This document shows, piece after piece, positions 9,634 to 20,734 of a DNA stretch of 64,000 bases. Each line of letters starts with the position of its first letter. Position 1 is the stretch's first letter. Position numbers and translations under genes: made by a program. The notes under the pieces are model-generated. The model was not told the origin of the DNA and ran no database searches. It saw only the letters and a list, made by a program, of their open reading frames with translations. This DNA is from Nitrosomonadales bacterium (GTDB taxonomy: Bacteria > Pseudomonadota > Gammaproteobacteria > Burkholderiales > Gallionellaceae): contig JACQYW010000008.1 in NCBI GenBank assembly GCA_016208015.1, positions 248,001 through 312,000 of the forward strand, written 5' to 3'.

Positions 9634-10512
9634 CTATTTGCCGTCCCTGCCGGAGCCCTTCAGATACTTGAAGAACGGCGAACCGGCATCCAGCACCATG
9701 ATGTCGCTCTTGTTCTTGAAGCCCTGCTTGTAGACATCCAGACTGCGGTAGAAGGCATAGAACTCGGGATTGCGGCCAAACGCGCCCGCATACAGGGCCG
9801 ATGCCCTGGCATCGCCCTCACCCTTGATCTTTTGCGCATCGCGATAGGCCTGCGCCAGCGTCACCTCGCGCTGACGGTCGGCATCGGCACGGATCTTCTC
9901 GCTTTCGGCATTACCCGTCGCGCGCAGTTCATTGGCGACGCGTTTGCGTTCCGCATCCATGCGGCGGTAAACCGATTCGCTGATCTCCACCGGGAAATCC
10001 ACGCGCTTCAGGCGCACGTCCAGCACTTCCACGCCGATCTTGCGCGCATCGATGTCAGTCTTCTCCTGCACAACGCGCATCAGTTCGTCGCGCTTGCCGG
10101 AGACCACTTCATGGATAGTGAGTTTGCCGAACTCCTCTCGCATCGCGGAGTTCACCGTCTGCATCAGACGGGTCTGCGCGCGCGCCTCGTCACCGCCCAC
10201 GCTGATGTAATACTGCTTCACATCGACGATGCGCCATTTGACGAAGGAGTCCACCAGCATGTTTTTCTTTTCGGCCGTGATGATGCGTTCCGGTTCCGGC
10301 GCATCCAGCGTCAGGATGCGCGAATCGAACAGGCGCACGTTCTGCACCAGCGGCAACTTGAACTTGAGGCCGGGCGTGTTTTCCACGCGCATCACTTCGC
10401 TCAGCTGGAAAACGATGGCAGTCTGGCGCTGATCCACCACGAACAGGCTCATACTGGCCAGGATCAGGATGACGACGCCACCCACCAGGAAATTGGTCGA
10501 ATTCAGCTTCAT
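9634..10512 (-). CDS. hflC: HflC, modulator of FtsH protease
   Basis: Encodes 292 aa. An N-terminal signal anchor (LVGGVVILILASMSLFVV) is followed by an SPFH/prohibitin domain (~residues 22-190, including FQLSEVMRVENTPGLKFKLP) and a helical coiled region rich in Ala/Glu/Arg. HflC pairs with HflK as a large periplasmic cage around FtsH and controls membrane-protein quality control. It is coupled to hflK by a TAATG overlap. Typical length and C-terminus (SPFFKYLKG). Confidence 0.95.
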   Translation of the reverse strand: MKLNSTNFLVGGVVILILASMSLFVVDQRQTAIVFQLSEVMRVENTPGLKFKLPLVQNVRLFDSRILTLDAPEPERIITAEKKNMLVDSFVKWRIVDVKQYYISVGGDEARAQTRLMQTVNSAMREEFGKLTIHEVVSGKRDELMRVVQEKTDIDARKIGVEVLDVRLKRVDFPVEISESVYRRMDAERKRVANELRATGNAESEKIRADADRQREVTLAQAYRDAQKIKGEGDARASALYAGAFGRNPEFYAFYRSLDVYKQGFKNKSDIMVLDAGSPFFKYLKGSGRDGK

Positions 10513-11678
10513 TAGCGTGCCTCCCTTTCACGACCGAACAACGTCGCGCGCGGCGCAGGCTCGTTCGTCGGTGACGATGTCAGTTGCTCGGTGGGCTTGG
10601 GCAATTCAGCGCCCGGATTCGTGCTCTGGATCAGTTTGTCCAAGGGCAGATAAAGCAGATTGCCGCCGCCACTCTTCTGATCGACGATGACCTTGCTGGT
10701 GCTGGTCAGAATCTGCTGTTTCATGTCCTGATACATGCGCTCGCGCGTCACCTGCGGCGCTTTTTCGTACTCGATCAGGATCTGCCTAAAGCGACTAGCG
10801 TCACCCTCGGCATTGGCGATCACGCTTTGCTTGTAACCGTCCGCTTCCTGCATCAGGCGCGCTGCCGCACCTTTGGCCCGCGGCACGACATCATTAGCAT
10901 AGGCCTGACCTTCGTTCTTCTGGCGCTCGCGATCCTGGCCCGCCTTGACGGCATCGTTGAATGCGTCTTGCACTTGTTCAGGAGGTTGCGCATTCTGCAT
11001 GGTGACCTTGCTCACAATGATGCCCGATTTATAACGATCCAGGATATCTTGCATGAGTTTGGTGGTGGAAGCAGCAACCTGTTCGCGCCCCTCGTACAGC
11101 ACATAGTCCATCTTGCTGCGGCCGACGACTTCGCGTATGGCGGTCTCGGCTGCCTGGCGCACGTTTTCATCCGGATTGCGGTTATTGAACAGATACTCGC
11201 CCGGATCTTTGAGGAAATACTGCACCGCAAACTGGATATCGACGATGTTCTCGTCATCGGTCAGCATCAGCGATTCTTTCAGAATCTTATTCTGCTTGTT
11301 ATCGCGATAGCCGATCTCCGCAGTCCGCACCTGGCTCAGATTGACCACTTCCACGGTCTCGACAGGATAAGGCAGATGCCAACGCGGGCCGGCTTCCGTG
11401 ATCTCGACCTGCTTGCCGAAACGCAACACCACGCCGCGCTGGCTGGCATCGACGATGTAGAAACCGCTGGCGAGCCAGACCAAGCCCACGATCAGCGCGA
11501 TCAGACCGATGCCGCCGCCCATGCCGCCGGAAGTGTTGCTATCTCCGCTTTTGGGCGCACCACCGCCGGACTTGCCGAATAGCGATTCGATCTTGCGATT
11601 CAGGTTGCGCATCACCTCTTCCAGATCGGGAGGGCCGCCGCCGTTTTTGTTTCCCCATTGCGGGTCATTCAATCCCAT
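10512..11678 (-). CDS. hflK: HflK, modulator of FtsH protease
   Basis: Encodes 388 aa. It has a Gly/Asn-rich cytosolic N-terminus (PQWGNKNGGGPPDLEE), a single membrane segment (IGLIALIVGLVWLASGFYIV, ~57-77), an SPFH domain (~80-270, including RGVVLRFGKQVE) and a C-terminal low-complexity tail with Pro/Thr. It forms the heteromeric HflKC assembly with the next gene. It lies 22 bases downstream of hflX in the hfq-hflX-hflK-hflC operon. Confidence 0.95.
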   Translation of the reverse strand: MGLNDPQWGNKNGGGPPDLEEVMRNLNRKIESLFGKSGGGAPKSGDSNTSGGMGGGIGLIALIVGLVWLASGFYIVDASQRGVVLRFGKQVEITEAGPRWHLPYPVETVEVVNLSQVRTAEIGYRDNKQNKILKESLMLTDDENIVDIQFAVQYFLKDPGEYLFNNRNPDENVRQAAETAIREVVGRSKMDYVLYEGREQVAASTTKLMQDILDRYKSGIIVSKVTMQNAQPPEQVQDAFNDAVKAGQDRERQKNEGQAYANDVVPRAKGAAARLMQEADGYKQSVIANAEGDASRFRQILIEYEKAPQVTRERMYQDMKQQILTSTSKVIVDQKSGGGNLLYLPLDKLIQSTNPGAELPKPTEQLTSSPTNEPAPRATLFGREREAR

Positions 11679-11700
11679 AGTCCGTTACCTTTAGGTCGAT

Positions 11701-12843
11701 TCAATTGTCATTCAGCGGATGCCATTCTTCCGCCTGCTTTTCCGCTACCGGCACATCGCGCATTTCGGCGAGTGCCGCCCGTAATTCCGTCAAACCGGCG
11801 CCCGTCCTGGCGCTCAAGTGAACGCTGGCGATTTTAGCATATTCGTCGCGCTTGACGCCCGCATCCAGGCCCTGCAGATCGATCTTGTTGTAGACCACGA
11901 TCTGCGGGATATGCTGCGCGCCGATCTCGGCCAGCACCTTGTTCACTTCGGCCACCTGATCGTGCCGTTCAGGGCTGTTCACGTCCACCACATGCAACAA
12001 CAGATCGGCCTGGGCGGTTTCTTCCAGCGTGCTGCGGAAGGCCGCCACCAAGCCGTGCGGCAGATGGCGGATAAAACCGACGGTGTCGGAAAGCACCACT
12101 TGGCGCGGGCTGTCACCTTCCAGAAATATCTTGCGCGCCGTGGTGTCCAGCGTGGCGAACAACTGGTTTGCGACGTAGACGTTGGCGTTGGTTAACCGGT
12201 TGAACAACGTGGACTTTCCCGCGTTGGTATAGCCCACGATGGAGACCGACATCACATCGGAACGGTTGCGCGCCTTGCGCTGCAATTCGCGATGGCGCTT
12301 GAGCTGCTTAAGACGTTCATTGAGCAGATGCACCCGGCGATCGAGCTTGCGCCGGTCCAGCTCCAGTTGCGTTTCACCGGGACCGCGTGCGCCCACGGCG
12401 AACTTCTGCTGCCCCATGTCCATGTTCATGCCGACCAGACGGGTGGAAAGGTATTTGAGCTGCGCCAGCTCGACTTGCACCTTGCCTTCGTGGCTCTGGG
12501 CACGCAGTGCGAAGATATCCAGAATCAGCATGGTACGGTCGATCACCCGCGTCCGTATCTTGGCGGTGAGGTTGCGCATCTGCGCGGGAGACAGGTCATG
12601 ATTGAAGATGACCAGCGGAGCTTCCAGCTCCTCGACCAGTGCGGCGATCTCGTCCACCTTGCCGCTGCCGGCGAAAGTCGACGCGTCCGGACGCTGACGC
12701 TTGCCCTCAACCAGCGCAAGGGTACGCACGCCGGCACTTTCTGCCAGCAAACGTAATTCTTCCAGGCTTTCTGCGTAATCCGGTGCGCCGAAATCGAGAC
12801 TGACCAATATCGCCGTATTGGCAACAGTCGTTGATTCAGACAT
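11701..12843 (-). CDS. hflX: GTPase HflX
   Basis: Encodes 380 aa. It is a ribosome-associated GTPase that splits stalled 70S ribosomes under stress. Seen: an N-terminal HflX domain (~1-160) with a Gly-rich stretch FAVGARGPGETQLELDRR, the G1 motif GYTNAGKST (~200), G3 DTVGFIRHLPH and G4 NKIDL. The ATG at 12843 shares its A with the hfq stop (TGATG), which makes it preferable to the GTG one codon upstream. Codon usage and context are ordinary. Confidence 0.95.
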   Translation of the reverse strand: MSESTTVANTAILVSLDFGAPDYAESLEELRLLAESAGVRTLALVEGKRQRPDASTFAGSGKVDEIAALVEELEAPLVIFNHDLSPAQMRNLTAKIRTRVIDRTMLILDIFALRAQSHEGKVQVELAQLKYLSTRLVGMNMDMGQQKFAVGARGPGETQLELDRRKLDRRVHLLNERLKQLKRHRELQRKARNRSDVMSVSIVGYTNAGKSTLFNRLTNANVYVANQLFATLDTTARKIFLEGDSPRQVVLSDTVGFIRHLPHGLVAAFRSTLEETAQADLLLHVVDVNSPERHDQVAEVNKVLAEIGAQHIPQIVVYNKIDLQGLDAGVKRDEYAKIASVHLSARTGAGLTELRAALAEMRDVPVAEKQAEEWHPLNDN

Positions 12844-13073
12844 CACTCGGCGTCGAAGGGGATGGTGACAGCGCGTGCGGGAACGATGGTGGAGATGGCG
12901 TGTTTGTAGACCATCTGGGTGACAGTGTTCTTCAGCAGCACCACGTATTGGTCAAACGATTCGACCTGGCCCTGCAGCTTGATGCCGTTGACCAGATAGA
13001 TGGCGACCTGCACATGTTCCTTACGCAATGCGTTCAGGAACGGGTCTTGTAGTTGTTGCCCTTTTGTACTCAT
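12843..13073 (-). CDS. hfq: RNA chaperone Hfq
   Basis: Encodes 76 aa. It is an Sm-like hexameric ring protein that pairs small RNAs with mRNAs. Sm1 is [27 protein letters not shown] and Sm2 includes [13 protein letters not shown]; the key QDxFLNxLRK and YKHA residues are present. There is almost no C-terminal tail after Sm2 (VTIPFDAE), typical of short betaproteobacterial versions. ATG 13073 is used; an in-frame extension upstream lacks family similarity. Confidence 0.97.
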   Translation of the reverse strand: MSTKGQQLQDPFLNALRKEHVQVAIYLVNGIKLQGQVESFDQYVVLLKNTVTQMVYKHAISTIVPARAVTIPFDAE

Positions 13074-13152
13074 GATGTCCGCTCTTGTGGTTCTTGGGGC
13101 GGACACTTTACTGGAAAACCAGGTATTGCGAAAGAGCGAGTTGGCAATGCGA

Positions 13153-13284
13153 TCAACCCCTGCGACCTGCCTTGCGCCTGGCGGCCCATGCAGCCGTTTC
13201 CACGATCGCTGCGCCGGAGATCACAAGGAACAAGAATGCCGACAGTACCAAGGTGACTATCAAACCGAGAAAGAGCGCTTTCAT
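13153..13284 (-). CDS. Small membrane peptide (43 aa) between der and hfq
   Basis: A short gene easily missed. ATG at 13284 is preceded by GGGAGG with five bases of spacing, a strong ribosome binding site. The product starts [20 protein letters not shown], continues with a hydrophobic VISGAAIV segment, and ends in a basic tail (ARRKAGRRG), the profile of a single-pass inner-membrane peptide with a positive cytosolic C-terminus. It lies 99 bases after der and 79 bases before hfq's start on the same strand. No family is recognised. The RBS, the hydrophobicity and the otherwise unexplained 310-base gap support it. Confidence 0.6.
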   Translation of the reverse strand: MKALFLGLIVTLVLSAFLFLVISGAAIVETAAWAARRKAGRRG

Positions 13285-13383
13285 TTCAGCCTCCCACAAG
13301 GATGGGTGGAAATACACCTGTAAGTATTGTTACGGCATATCCAGGCAATACTTGAATTCTGATGAAAGAATCCCAGATGAAGA

Positions 13384-14778
13384 TCAACCGTACAGCCTGC
13401 GCCCCCGGATACGGGCACGATGGGCAGCGCGCTGCTCACTTTCGGTCAACACGTGCTTCTTGTCGGCAAAAGGGTTCTTGCCGGACTTGAATTCGATGCG
13501 CAACGGCGTGCCCTGCAACTTGAAGGCGTCGCAGAAGGTTTTTTCCAGATAGCGGCGATAGCTGTCCGGGATCTTGTCGAGCGCGCTGCCGTGGATGACG
13601 ATGAGCGGCGGATTGCTGCCGCCCTGGTGCGCATAGCGCATCTTGGGGCGGAAAGCGCCGCGCGGCGGTTGCTGCTTCTGGATCGCCTCTTCCAGCACGC
13701 GCGTGAGTTGCGGGGTGGGCAACTTGGTCATCGCCGCCGTGTAGGCCTGATTCACCGATTTCAGCAGGGCATCCACGCCGGTGCCGTTCAGGGCGGAAAT
13801 GAAGTGATGCTTGGCAAAACCGAGAAAGTGCAGCTTGCGCTCGATGTCGCGTTTGGCCGTATCGCGCTTGTATTCGTCCAGACCGTCCCACTTGTTCACC
13901 GCCAGCACCAGCGCACGTCCGGCTTGCAGCACGAAATCGGCCAGATGGGCATCCTGCTCGGTGATCTGATCGCGCGCATCCACCACCAGCACCACCACAT
14001 TGGCGTCCTCGATGGCCTGCAGGGTCTTCACCACCGAGAACTTCTCGATGGCCTCGTCGATTTTGCCGCGACGGCGCACACCGGCGGTGTCGATGATGGT
14101 GTACTGCTTGCCACCGCGCTCGAAGTCGATATAGATGGAATCGCGCGTGGTGCCCGGCTGGTCGAAGGCGATGACGCGCTCTTCACCCAGGATGGCGTTG
14201 ACCAGTGTGGATTTGCCCACATTGGGACGTCCGACGATGGCAAGCTTGGGATGATCGGATTTTTCCTCGACTTCGGGTTCTGTAGCCGGCAATTCATCCA
14301 GCGCGACTTCGATCATCTCGGCGACGTTGTCGCCATGCGCAGACGAAATCGGGATGGGCGTACCCAGACCAAGCTCATGAAAATCGACGGTGACGCGTGC
14401 ACTTTGCATGCCTTCGGCTTTGTTGACCAGCAACAAGACCGGCCGACCGGTCTTGCGCAACTGCGTGGCGATGATCTTGTCGTGCGGCGTCAATCCGTCA
14501 CGCCCGTCGACGATGAACAGCACCATATCCGCTTCATCCACCGCCTGCCGCGTCTGTTTGGCCATCTCGTGCAAGATGCCTTCCTTGGCGACCGGCTCCA
14601 GACCACCGGTGTCGACCACCAGATAAGGCCGTTCACCGACGCGGCCGCGACCATAATGGCGGTCGCGTGTCAGGCCGGGCTGATCGGCCACCAAGGCATC
14701 GCGGGTGCGCGTAAGGCGGTTGAACAATGTGGATTTGCCGACATTGGGACGGCCGACAAGTACGAGAGTAGGTAACAT
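13384..14778 (-). CDS. der: Ribosome biogenesis GTPase Der (EngA)
   Basis: Encodes 464 aa. It is a double-GTPase protein essential for 50S assembly. Two G domains are seen: G1 [14 protein letters not shown] (residue ~8) with DTGG and NKAEG, and a second G1 [14 protein letters not shown] (~183) with [10 protein letters not shown] and NKWDG. A KH-like C-terminal domain follows, ending in a basic tail ([11 protein letters not shown]). The start overlaps the bamB stop (TAATG), so der is read from the bamB operon. Confidence 0.97.
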   Translation of the reverse strand: MLPTLVLVGRPNVGKSTLFNRLTRTRDALVADQPGLTRDRHYGRGRVGERPYLVVDTGGLEPVAKEGILHEMAKQTRQAVDEADMVLFIVDGRDGLTPHDKIIATQLRKTGRPVLLLVNKAEGMQSARVTVDFHELGLGTPIPISSAHGDNVAEMIEVALDELPATEPEVEEKSDHPKLAIVGRPNVGKSTLVNAILGEERVIAFDQPGTTRDSIYIDFERGGKQYTIIDTAGVRRRGKIDEAIEKFSVVKTLQAIEDANVVVLVVDARDQITEQDAHLADFVLQAGRALVLAVNKWDGLDEYKRDTAKRDIERKLHFLGFAKHHFISALNGTGVDALLKSVNQAYTAAMTKLPTPQLTRVLEEAIQKQQPPRGAFRPKMRYAHQGGSNPPLIVIHGSALDKIPDSYRRYLEKTFCDAFKLQGTPLRIEFKSGKNPFADKKHVLTESEQRAAHRARIRGRRLYG

Positions 14779-15908
14779 TATCGAATGGCGATCGAATAGA
14801 GTTCGCCGTCGCTGGTTAGTACCAGTGCACCGTCACCCAGCGTCATTGGCGCGATATTGATCGCACTGCCGTCGGTATTGCGTCTGGCAACGAAGCTGCC
14901 GTCATCGCGCTTCAGCACATGCAGATAGCCTTCGTAGTCGCCCAGCACCAGATAGTCTTCCAGCGGATAGACAGCAGTCCCGCTGCGCAGCGACAACTGG
15001 CTATTCTTCCACAGCGACGCGCCGCTGCTTTTGTCCAGCGCCAGCACGTTGCTGTCGGTGTCGGTCAGATACAGCATCTTTCCCGCCAGAGCCAGACCTT
15101 TGTCGCTGGAAACATCGCGCGTCCACAATGAACCGCCCTGTACCGCATCGAAACAGGCCAGTCTGCCCTGGAAAGCCACTGCACATACCTGCGCGTCGTC
15201 CGCCACCGGCATGCTGGTGATATCGCTGATGCGTTCCAGTTCGGTGTTGCCGCGCGGCTGGGAAACCGAGGATTCCCACACCACCACCCCGTTCTTCAGG
15301 TTGATCGCCGCCAGTTTTCCGGCCGCAAAACCTGCATAGACCAGGCCGTTACGGATCAGCACACCGGCATGGCTGCGTACGATCAGTGTAGGTGTGGCAC
15401 GCTCATACAACCACAGGCGGCTGCCGTCTTTCGCGCTCAAACCCGTGATGCGCTGATTGCCGGTACGCACCACCACCACGCCGTCGGAGACCTTGGGCGG
15501 GCTCAACACATCGCTGGAGACTTTGACTTGCCATTGTTGCTTGCCGGTATCTTCGTCGTAGGCGGCCAGTTCACCCTTCTCACCGCCGACCAGCACCAGC
15601 CCCTCACCCGAGCCAACACCGCCTGTGATGGCAAATCCGCTGTCGATACGCCAAGTCTGTTTGCCGGTATTGCGATCGAAACGGTATACCTTTCCATCGG
15701 CATTCGCAGCGAACACGGCCTCGCGCGTCACCGCAGGGAACAGCACGCTTTGCCCGGCATCTCCTACATCGTTATCCCAACGTACTTCTATCTTTGCCTT
15801 GGGTTGGAAATCGACCAGTTTGGCCGGCTCGATCTTGGGCTTGTCGCTGCTGCATGCAGCCAGAGCCAAAGGCAACAACGCGACGATGAGTTGGCGTTTC
15901 AATCTCAT
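14778..15908 (-). CDS. bamB: Outer membrane assembly lipoprotein BamB
   Basis: Encodes 376 aa. A lipoprotein signal with lipobox LAAC (Cys at residue 19) is followed by an eight-bladed PQQ-type beta-propeller; repeated blade motifs are visible ([51 protein letters not shown]). BamB assists BamA in inserting outer-membrane beta-barrels. It overlaps yfgM by ATGA and der by TAATG. Standard betaproteobacterial context. Confidence 0.95.
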   Translation of the reverse strand: MRLKRQLIVALLPLALAACSSDKPKIEPAKLVDFQPKAKIEVRWDNDVGDAGQSVLFPAVTREAVFAANADGKVYRFDRNTGKQTWRIDSGFAITGGVGSGEGLVLVGGEKGELAAYDEDTGKQQWQVKVSSDVLSPPKVSDGVVVVRTGNQRITGLSAKDGSRLWLYERATPTLIVRSHAGVLIRNGLVYAGFAAGKLAAINLKNGVVVWESSVSQPRGNTELERISDITSMPVADDAQVCAVAFQGRLACFDAVQGGSLWTRDVSSDKGLALAGKMLYLTDTDSNVLALDKSSGASLWKNSQLSLRSGTAVYPLEDYLVLGDYEGYLHVLKRDDGSFVARRNTDGSAINIAPMTLGDGALVLTSDGELYSIAIR

Positions 15909-16543
15909 TTAGCCGCACCCAGACCGTCCATCTTCAACTGGATCAGGTTGCGATAGACGCTCTTGGCATCGGTCTTGTCGAATGCCTGCTGGTAGGCGGC
16001 ACGTGCTTCCGCCACTTTGCCCTGGGCGCTCAACACATCGCCCCTGAGGTCGGCATACAGTCCGGTGAAGGATTCGGGATGGGCTGCATCGAGTTGCTTG
16101 AGCGCTTCCTCGTAGCTCTTCTCGTCCAGCAGCACGCTGGCCAGCTTCAGGCGCGCAGTATCCTGCAAGCCGGATTCGTCGGCATGGTCGATCACCCATT
16201 GCAACTGCACCTTGGCGCGCGCCACATCGCGAGCCTGCAAGCTGGCCTGCGCCGCCAGCAGTTGCGCGCGAGGCGCATAAGCGCTGCTGCCGTAACGGCT
16301 GACCAGCGCATCTGCCGCATCGCCGATACGCTTCGCGTCATTGGTCGCAGCCTGTTTCATCACTTCCGCATAGAGCTTGGCGGCATCAGCTGCCTGCCCG
16401 GACTGGTGGCTCTTCCAATACTGCATGCCTGCAAATCCGAGCAGCCCGACCACGATGGCGCCAACCACCCACTTGCCATTCTCTTTCCACCACGCCTTCA
16501 GCGCATCAACCTGTTCCTGTTCCTGCAGATCCAAACTAGACAT
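15905..16543 (-). CDS. yfgM: YfgM-like tetratricopeptide membrane protein
   Basis: Encodes 212 aa. ATG 16543 (MSSLDLQEQEQ) is chosen because AGGA lies seven bases upstream; the ATG two codons earlier is too close to it. It has a cytosolic N-terminus, one membrane helix (WVVGAIVVGLLGFAGMQYW, ~25-44) and a periplasmic TPR-like region (~50-205). YfgM in E. coli associates with SecYEG/PpiD and periplasmic chaperones. It is encoded between hisS and bamB as expected and is coupled to bamB (ATGA). Confidence 0.9.
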   Translation of the reverse strand: MSSLDLQEQEQVDALKAWWKENGKWVVGAIVVGLLGFAGMQYWKSHQSGQAADAAKLYAEVMKQAATNDAKRIGDAADALVSRYGSSAYAPRAQLLAAQASLQARDVARAKVQLQWVIDHADESGLQDTARLKLASVLLDEKSYEEALKQLDAAHPESFTGLYADLRGDVLSAQGKVAEARAAYQQAFDKTDAKSVYRNLIQLKMDGLGAAK

Positions 16544-16553
16544 ATTCATTTCC

Positions 16554-17822
16554 TCACTTGATCAATTCACGAACCTTATGCTTCAGTTCATCCAACCCGA
16601 CGCGCTGCTGCTCTCCCTCGCCGCGCAAAGGCTTCAACATCACGGCCTGCGCCGCCACTTCATCGTCGCCGATGATGACGGCGCAGGCCGCCGCGCTGCC
16701 ATCGGCTTTCTTCATCTGCGACTTGAAACTGCCGCCGCCGCAATGCAACAGCACGCTGACACCACCATCGCGCAATTCTTCCGCCACACGCCAGGCCAGT
16801 TGCTGTGCCTGTTCGCCCTGATGCACCACATACACATGCAGCGCGGGCGGGGGGGGCGCCATGCCGTCCTCTTGTATCAGGGCCAGCAGACGCTCCACAC
16901 CCATGGCAAAACCCATCGCCGGGGCGGGTCTGCCGCCGATCTGCTCGATCAGCCCGTCGAAACGGCCTCCGGCGCAGATGGTTCCCTGTGCCCCGAGACG
17001 CGTGGTGACCCACTCGAACACAGTACGATTATAGTAATCCAAGCCGCGCACCAGGCGCGGATTGATCTCGAACGCGATGTCATGTTGTTTCAGAATGGCC
17101 TGCACCGCCTCGAAATGCCTGATGGCATCCTCTTCCAGCTCATCCATCAGTCTCGGCGCCGCACTGACCAGTTCCTGCATCGCCGGATTCTTGGTATCGA
17201 GGATGCGTAGCGGATTGCTGTACAGACGGCGCTGTGCATCGGCATCCAGCGCATCCTTGTGCTGCTCGAAATACGCGATCAGTTTCTCGCGATGACGCTG
17301 GCGCGAAGCCGCATCGCCCAGCGTGTTGATCTGCAATTCAACATCGCGGATGCCCAGTTTCTTCCACAAGCGTGCACACATCACGATCTGCTCGGCATCG
17401 ATGTCCGGCCCGGCAAAACCCAACGCTTCCACGCCAACCTGGTGGAACTGGCGGTAGCGTCCCTTCTGCGGGCGCTCGTGGCGGAACATCGGCCCCGCAT
17501 ACCACAGACGTTGCGGCGCGTTATACAGCAGATTGTGCTGCAACACCGCACGCACGCAGGAAGCCGTTCCCTCAGGACGCAGCGTGAGCTGGTCGCCGTT
17601 GAGGCTGTCCTCGAAGCTGTACATCTCTTTCTCGACGATGTCGGTCACTTCACCGATGGCGCGCTTGAACAGCGCGGTTGGCTCCACCAGCGGCATGCGG
17701 ATGTTGCGATAGCCGTAGCTTTCCAGCCAATCGCGCACCGTATCCTCGAACCACAGCCACAGCCCCGCCTCATCCGGCAGGATATCGTTCATGCCTTTTA
17801 CGGCTTGCAGCGTATCACTCAT
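16554..17822 (-). CDS. hisS: Histidyl-tRNA synthetase
   Basis: Encodes 422 aa. Class II synthetase: N-terminal [11 protein letters not shown], motif 2 ([21 protein letters not shown]), the His-specific signature [15 protein letters not shown] and motif 3 GFAMGVERL, followed by an anticodon-binding domain (~325-415). It attaches histidine to tRNA-His. The start overlaps the ispG stop by ATGA. Full length, no anomaly. Confidence 0.97.
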   Translation of the reverse strand: MSDTLQAVKGMNDILPDEAGLWLWFEDTVRDWLESYGYRNIRMPLVEPTALFKRAIGEVTDIVEKEMYSFEDSLNGDQLTLRPEGTASCVRAVLQHNLLYNAPQRLWYAGPMFRHERPQKGRYRQFHQVGVEALGFAGPDIDAEQIVMCARLWKKLGIRDVELQINTLGDAASRQRHREKLIAYFEQHKDALDADAQRRLYSNPLRILDTKNPAMQELVSAAPRLMDELEEDAIRHFEAVQAILKQHDIAFEINPRLVRGLDYYNRTVFEWVTTRLGAQGTICAGGRFDGLIEQIGGRPAPAMGFAMGVERLLALIQEDGMAPPPPALHVYVVHQGEQAQQLAWRVAEELRDGGVSVLLHCGGGSFKSQMKKADGSAAACAVIIGDDEVAAQAVMLKPLRGEGEQQRVGLDELKHKVRELIK

Positions 17823-19045
17823 TTCCTGACGTACTTTCTTGCCACATATTCATTGACGATCTGGGTGAACTCCTCGGCAATATGGTCGCCGCGCAAGGTC
17901 ACCGTCTTCTCTCCGTCCACATAGACCGGTGCAGCCGGGCTCTCGCCCGTCCCCGGCAGACTGATGCCGATGTTGGCCATCTTGCTCTCGCCCGGGCCGT
18001 TGACGATGCAGCCCATCACCGCCACGGTCATCTCTTCCACGCCGCTGTATTGCTCGCGCCAAGTCGGCATCTGCGCGCGCAGGTAGTTCTGGATGTGCTG
18101 TGCCAGCTCCTGGAACACCGTGCTGGTGGTGCGACCACAGCCCGGGCATGCAGTCACCATCGGCGTGAACGAACGCAATCCCATGGTCTGCACGATCTCC
18201 TGTGCCACCACCACCTCTTCGGTGCGGGCGCCGCCGGGAGCTGGTGTCAGGGAGACGCGGATGGTGTCGCCGATGCCTTGCTGCAACAACACGGCCAGCG
18301 CGGCAGTGGAAGCGACGATACCCTTTGAACCCATGCCCGCCTCGGTCAAGCCGAGATGCAAAGCGTAGTCGCAGCGCTTCGCCAGCTCACGATACACCGC
18401 GATCAAGTCCTGCACCTCGCTCACCTTGCACGACAGCACGATTCGCTCGCGCGGCAAGCCCAGCTCCTCGGCACGTTTCGCGCTATCCAGCGCGGAAACG
18501 ATCAGCGCCTCGCGCGTTACTTCGCGCACATCCCTCGGCTGCGGCAGCTTGGCATTCTCGTCCATCATGCGCACCACGATGTCCTGATCCAGACTGCCCC
18601 AGTTGACGCCGATGCGCACCGGCTTGTCGTATTGTTTCGCCACCGCGATCATCACCGCGAACTGGTCTTCACCCTTGCGGTTCTTGCCGACGTTGCCGGG
18701 ATTGATTCGGTACTTTGCCAGCGCCTGAGCGCACTCCGGATATTCGGTGAGCAGGCGGTGTCCGTTGTAATGGAAATCGCCGATCAGCGGCACATCGCAA
18801 CCCATCTCGTCCAGCAACTTGCGGATGTGCGGGACTTGGGCAGCGGCCTCGGAAGTATTGACGGTGATACGCACCAGTTCGGAACCGGCTCGTGCCAACT
18901 CGTACACCTGACGCGCCGTGCCTTCCGCATCGGCGGTATCGGTATTGGTCATGGATTGGATCACGATCGGCGCACCGCCACCGATGGCGATACCGCCAAC
19001 AAGCACGCGCCGCGTCTGGTGACGCCCTATTCCGGAATGGGTCAC
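17819..19045 (-). CDS. ispG: 4-hydroxy-3-methylbut-2-enyl diphosphate synthase IspG (GcpE)
   Basis: Encodes 408 aa. It is the penultimate step of the MEP isoprenoid pathway, reducing MEcPP to HMBPP with a [4Fe-4S] cluster. Seen: the TIM barrel with [11 protein letters not shown] and NPGNVG, and C-terminal cluster ligands ACPGCGR (two Cys) plus GCIVNGPGE (third Cys) with the Glu that serves as the fourth ligand region. Isoprenoid supply fits the hopanoid gene at the left edge. It lies in an operon with rodZ (4 bases upstream) and hisS (ATGA overlap). Confidence 0.96.
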   Translation of the reverse strand: MTHSGIGRHQTRRVLVGGIAIGGGAPIVIQSMTNTDTADAEGTARQVYELARAGSELVRITVNTSEAAAQVPHIRKLLDEMGCDVPLIGDFHYNGHRLLTEYPECAQALAKYRINPGNVGKNRKGEDQFAVMIAVAKQYDKPVRIGVNWGSLDQDIVVRMMDENAKLPQPRDVREVTREALIVSALDSAKRAEELGLPRERIVLSCKVSEVQDLIAVYRELAKRCDYALHLGLTEAGMGSKGIVASTAALAVLLQQGIGDTIRVSLTPAPGGARTEEVVVAQEIVQTMGLRSFTPMVTACPGCGRTTSTVFQELAQHIQNYLRAQMPTWREQYSGVEEMTVAVMGCIVNGPGESKMANIGISLPGTGESPAAPVYVDGEKTVTLRGDHIAEEFTQIVNEYVARKYVRK

Positions 19046-19049
19046 GCGC

Positions 19050-19973
19050 TCACTCCACCTTCAGGCGGGCCGTAGTCATCCCCGCATAGACGGACAGATC
19101 GATCTCTTTACCCTTGTAATACAGCTTGACGTTGCCCGGATTGCCGATGGATATGTCATAAGGCGCGCGACGGGGACCGCCGATCCATTTCTCCGTCCCG
19201 CCCAGATTGCTCCTCGACAACAACACGTCGCCATTGACATCAATCACCTCTATCCATGCTGCGCCGTTGAACACAAAATGCAAAGGACGGCGCTTCAGCA
19301 TCTCCAAAGACACCGGCGGCTTGACGTCTGTTGCTATGGCCGTAGCTTTTGGTACTTCTGGCATCGCCACATTCTGTTTGCTCGCAACCTTTTCTTCGAT
19401 CTTGCGGGGTTCGATAGCCTTGGGCGCTTCCTGTGCTTTGGATAGCGTCGGAGAGACTGTTACAGCGGAGACGTTTGCCTCCGACACCGCTGGCAAAGGA
19501 ACCGTTTCGAGGATGACCTCTGATGGTTTCCCAGCTGACTCGCCGTCGCTCACCCATACGAACAGTACCAGCACCAAGGAAACGCCCAGCGCTGCGGCCA
19601 GCCACATCACACTGATACGACGCAATACCAGTTGGCTCGGAAAAGAAACATCCACGACCTGTTGTTTTACAGCGCCCTGAGAAGAAGGCTCCGTCGGCAA
19701 AGCAGCAATCAGTACCGCCTCGTCGAGTTGCAACACACGAGCATAGCTGCGCACGAAACCGCGCAGAAACGTAGCCTTGGGCAAGTGGGCAAAATCATTG
19801 GATTCCAACGCCTCGACTTGGCGCGGCGCAAACTTGATCCGCTCGGCGATATCGTGCACGCTTAACCCTAAACCCTCTCTCGCTTCGCGCAGGGTCACAC
19901 CTACGTTCAAGTAAGATTGCTGAGGTACCGGTTCTTTCGCTTCGTTAGCGACAACTTCAGGAATGTCCATCAT
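19050..19973 (-). CDS. rodZ: RodZ-like helix-turn-helix membrane protein
   Basis: Encodes 307 aa. It has an N-terminal HTH_25 domain ([23 protein letters not shown]; ~25-95), one membrane helix ([21 protein letters not shown], ~120-140), a Pro/Ala/Lys-rich periplasmic linker (~150-225) and a DUF4115-like beta domain (~230-305, [19 protein letters not shown]). RodZ links MreB filaments to the elongasome. The ATG at 19973 overlaps pilW (ATGA). The order pilW-rodZ-ispG-hisS is conserved in related bacteria. Confidence 0.9.
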   Translation of the reverse strand: MMDIPEVVANEAKEPVPQQSYLNVGVTLREAREGLGLSVHDIAERIKFAPRQVEALESNDFAHLPKATFLRGFVRSYARVLQLDEAVLIAALPTEPSSQGAVKQQVVDVSFPSQLVLRRISVMWLAAALGVSLVLVLFVWVSDGESAGKPSEVILETVPLPAVSEANVSAVTVSPTLSKAQEAPKAIEPRKIEEKVASKQNVAMPEVPKATAIATDVKPPVSLEMLKRRPLHFVFNGAAWIEVIDVNGDVLLSRSNLGGTEKWIGGPRRAPYDISIGNPGNVKLYYKGKEIDLSVYAGMTTARLKVE

Positions 19974-20734
19974 TCGCCCTGCAATAATAATTGGGTCTCG
20001 CGGGAATCGGGGTAATGCTTACGCAATTGCAATGCATAACTGGCTTCCGAGTTTCGGTCGCGCATCTTGCGTTCGATGCGCACCGCCAGCCACAACTGTT
20101 CAGCGGTCAGGTCTTGTGAGGTTTGGGCAAAACGCACGAAGTACGATTTGGCACCTGCATAATCGCCCCTGTCGAAACTCAATTCAGACAGACCATACAA
20201 CGCTTCCGTCAAGCCTGGACGCAGAATCAGTGCCCGCTGCAGATTGATCTCCGCCTCTTTGAACAACCCCACCTTCTTGGAACAAATGCCCAGATTCACA
20301 TAGGCTATCTCTGGTGTCGCATAAAGCGGATTCTTCAACGCTTCCTGAAACAGTTTAAGCGATTCCTTCTCACGCCCACGCTGACACAAAAACCAGCCGT
20401 AGTTATTGTGCGTTCCGGCGTTTGCATTATCCAGTTGCAAGCTCCTTCTAAAATCCGCATCTGCCTGTTCGTCTTCGCGCAGGGCCATGCGAATCAAAGC
20501 TCGCACCGTGTACGCGGGGGCATAATCCGAATCTTCCCGCATCGCAATAGCAATTTCTTGCAAGGCTATGGAATATTGCTTGCGTTCGTAATATGAGGCG
20601 GCCAATTCGGTATGAATCTTTGCACTGGCTTGAGCGCGGGTCGTATCAATCTGGGGCGCCCCCTCCGAGCCCCCCCCGGATGAAGCGCAAGCTGTCAACA
20701 ACGCGAACACCAACAGCACCCAGATTCTTTTCAT
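19970..20734 (-). CDS. pilW: Type IV pilus assembly lipoprotein PilW/PilF
   Basis: Encodes 254 aa. A lipoprotein signal [16 protein letters not shown] (Cys 16) is followed by a Ser/Gly linker and at least four tetratricopeptide repeats ([60 protein letters not shown] and others). The family pilots the secretin PilQ to the outer membrane. ATG 20734 is used because it gives the lipoprotein signal and overlaps the rlmN stop (ATGA). A longer frame upstream has no RBS. Confidence 0.92.
   Translation of the reverse strand: MKRIWVLLVFALLTACASSGGGSEGAPQIDTTRAQASAKIHTELAASYYERKQYSIALQEIAIAMREDSDYAPAYTVRALIRMALREDEQADADFRRSLQLDNANAGTHNNYGWFLCQRGREKESLKLFQEALKNPLYATPEIAYVNLGICSKKVGLFKEAEINLQRALILRPGLTEALYGLSELSFDRGDYAGAKSYFVRFAQTSQDLTAEQLWLAVRIERKMRDRNSEASYALQLRKHYPDSRETQLLLQGE

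Noticed and set aside
13420..14775. Long open frame antisense to der
   Set aside because: Shadow of a GC-rich gene on the other strand; der shows all its motifs and a normal length.
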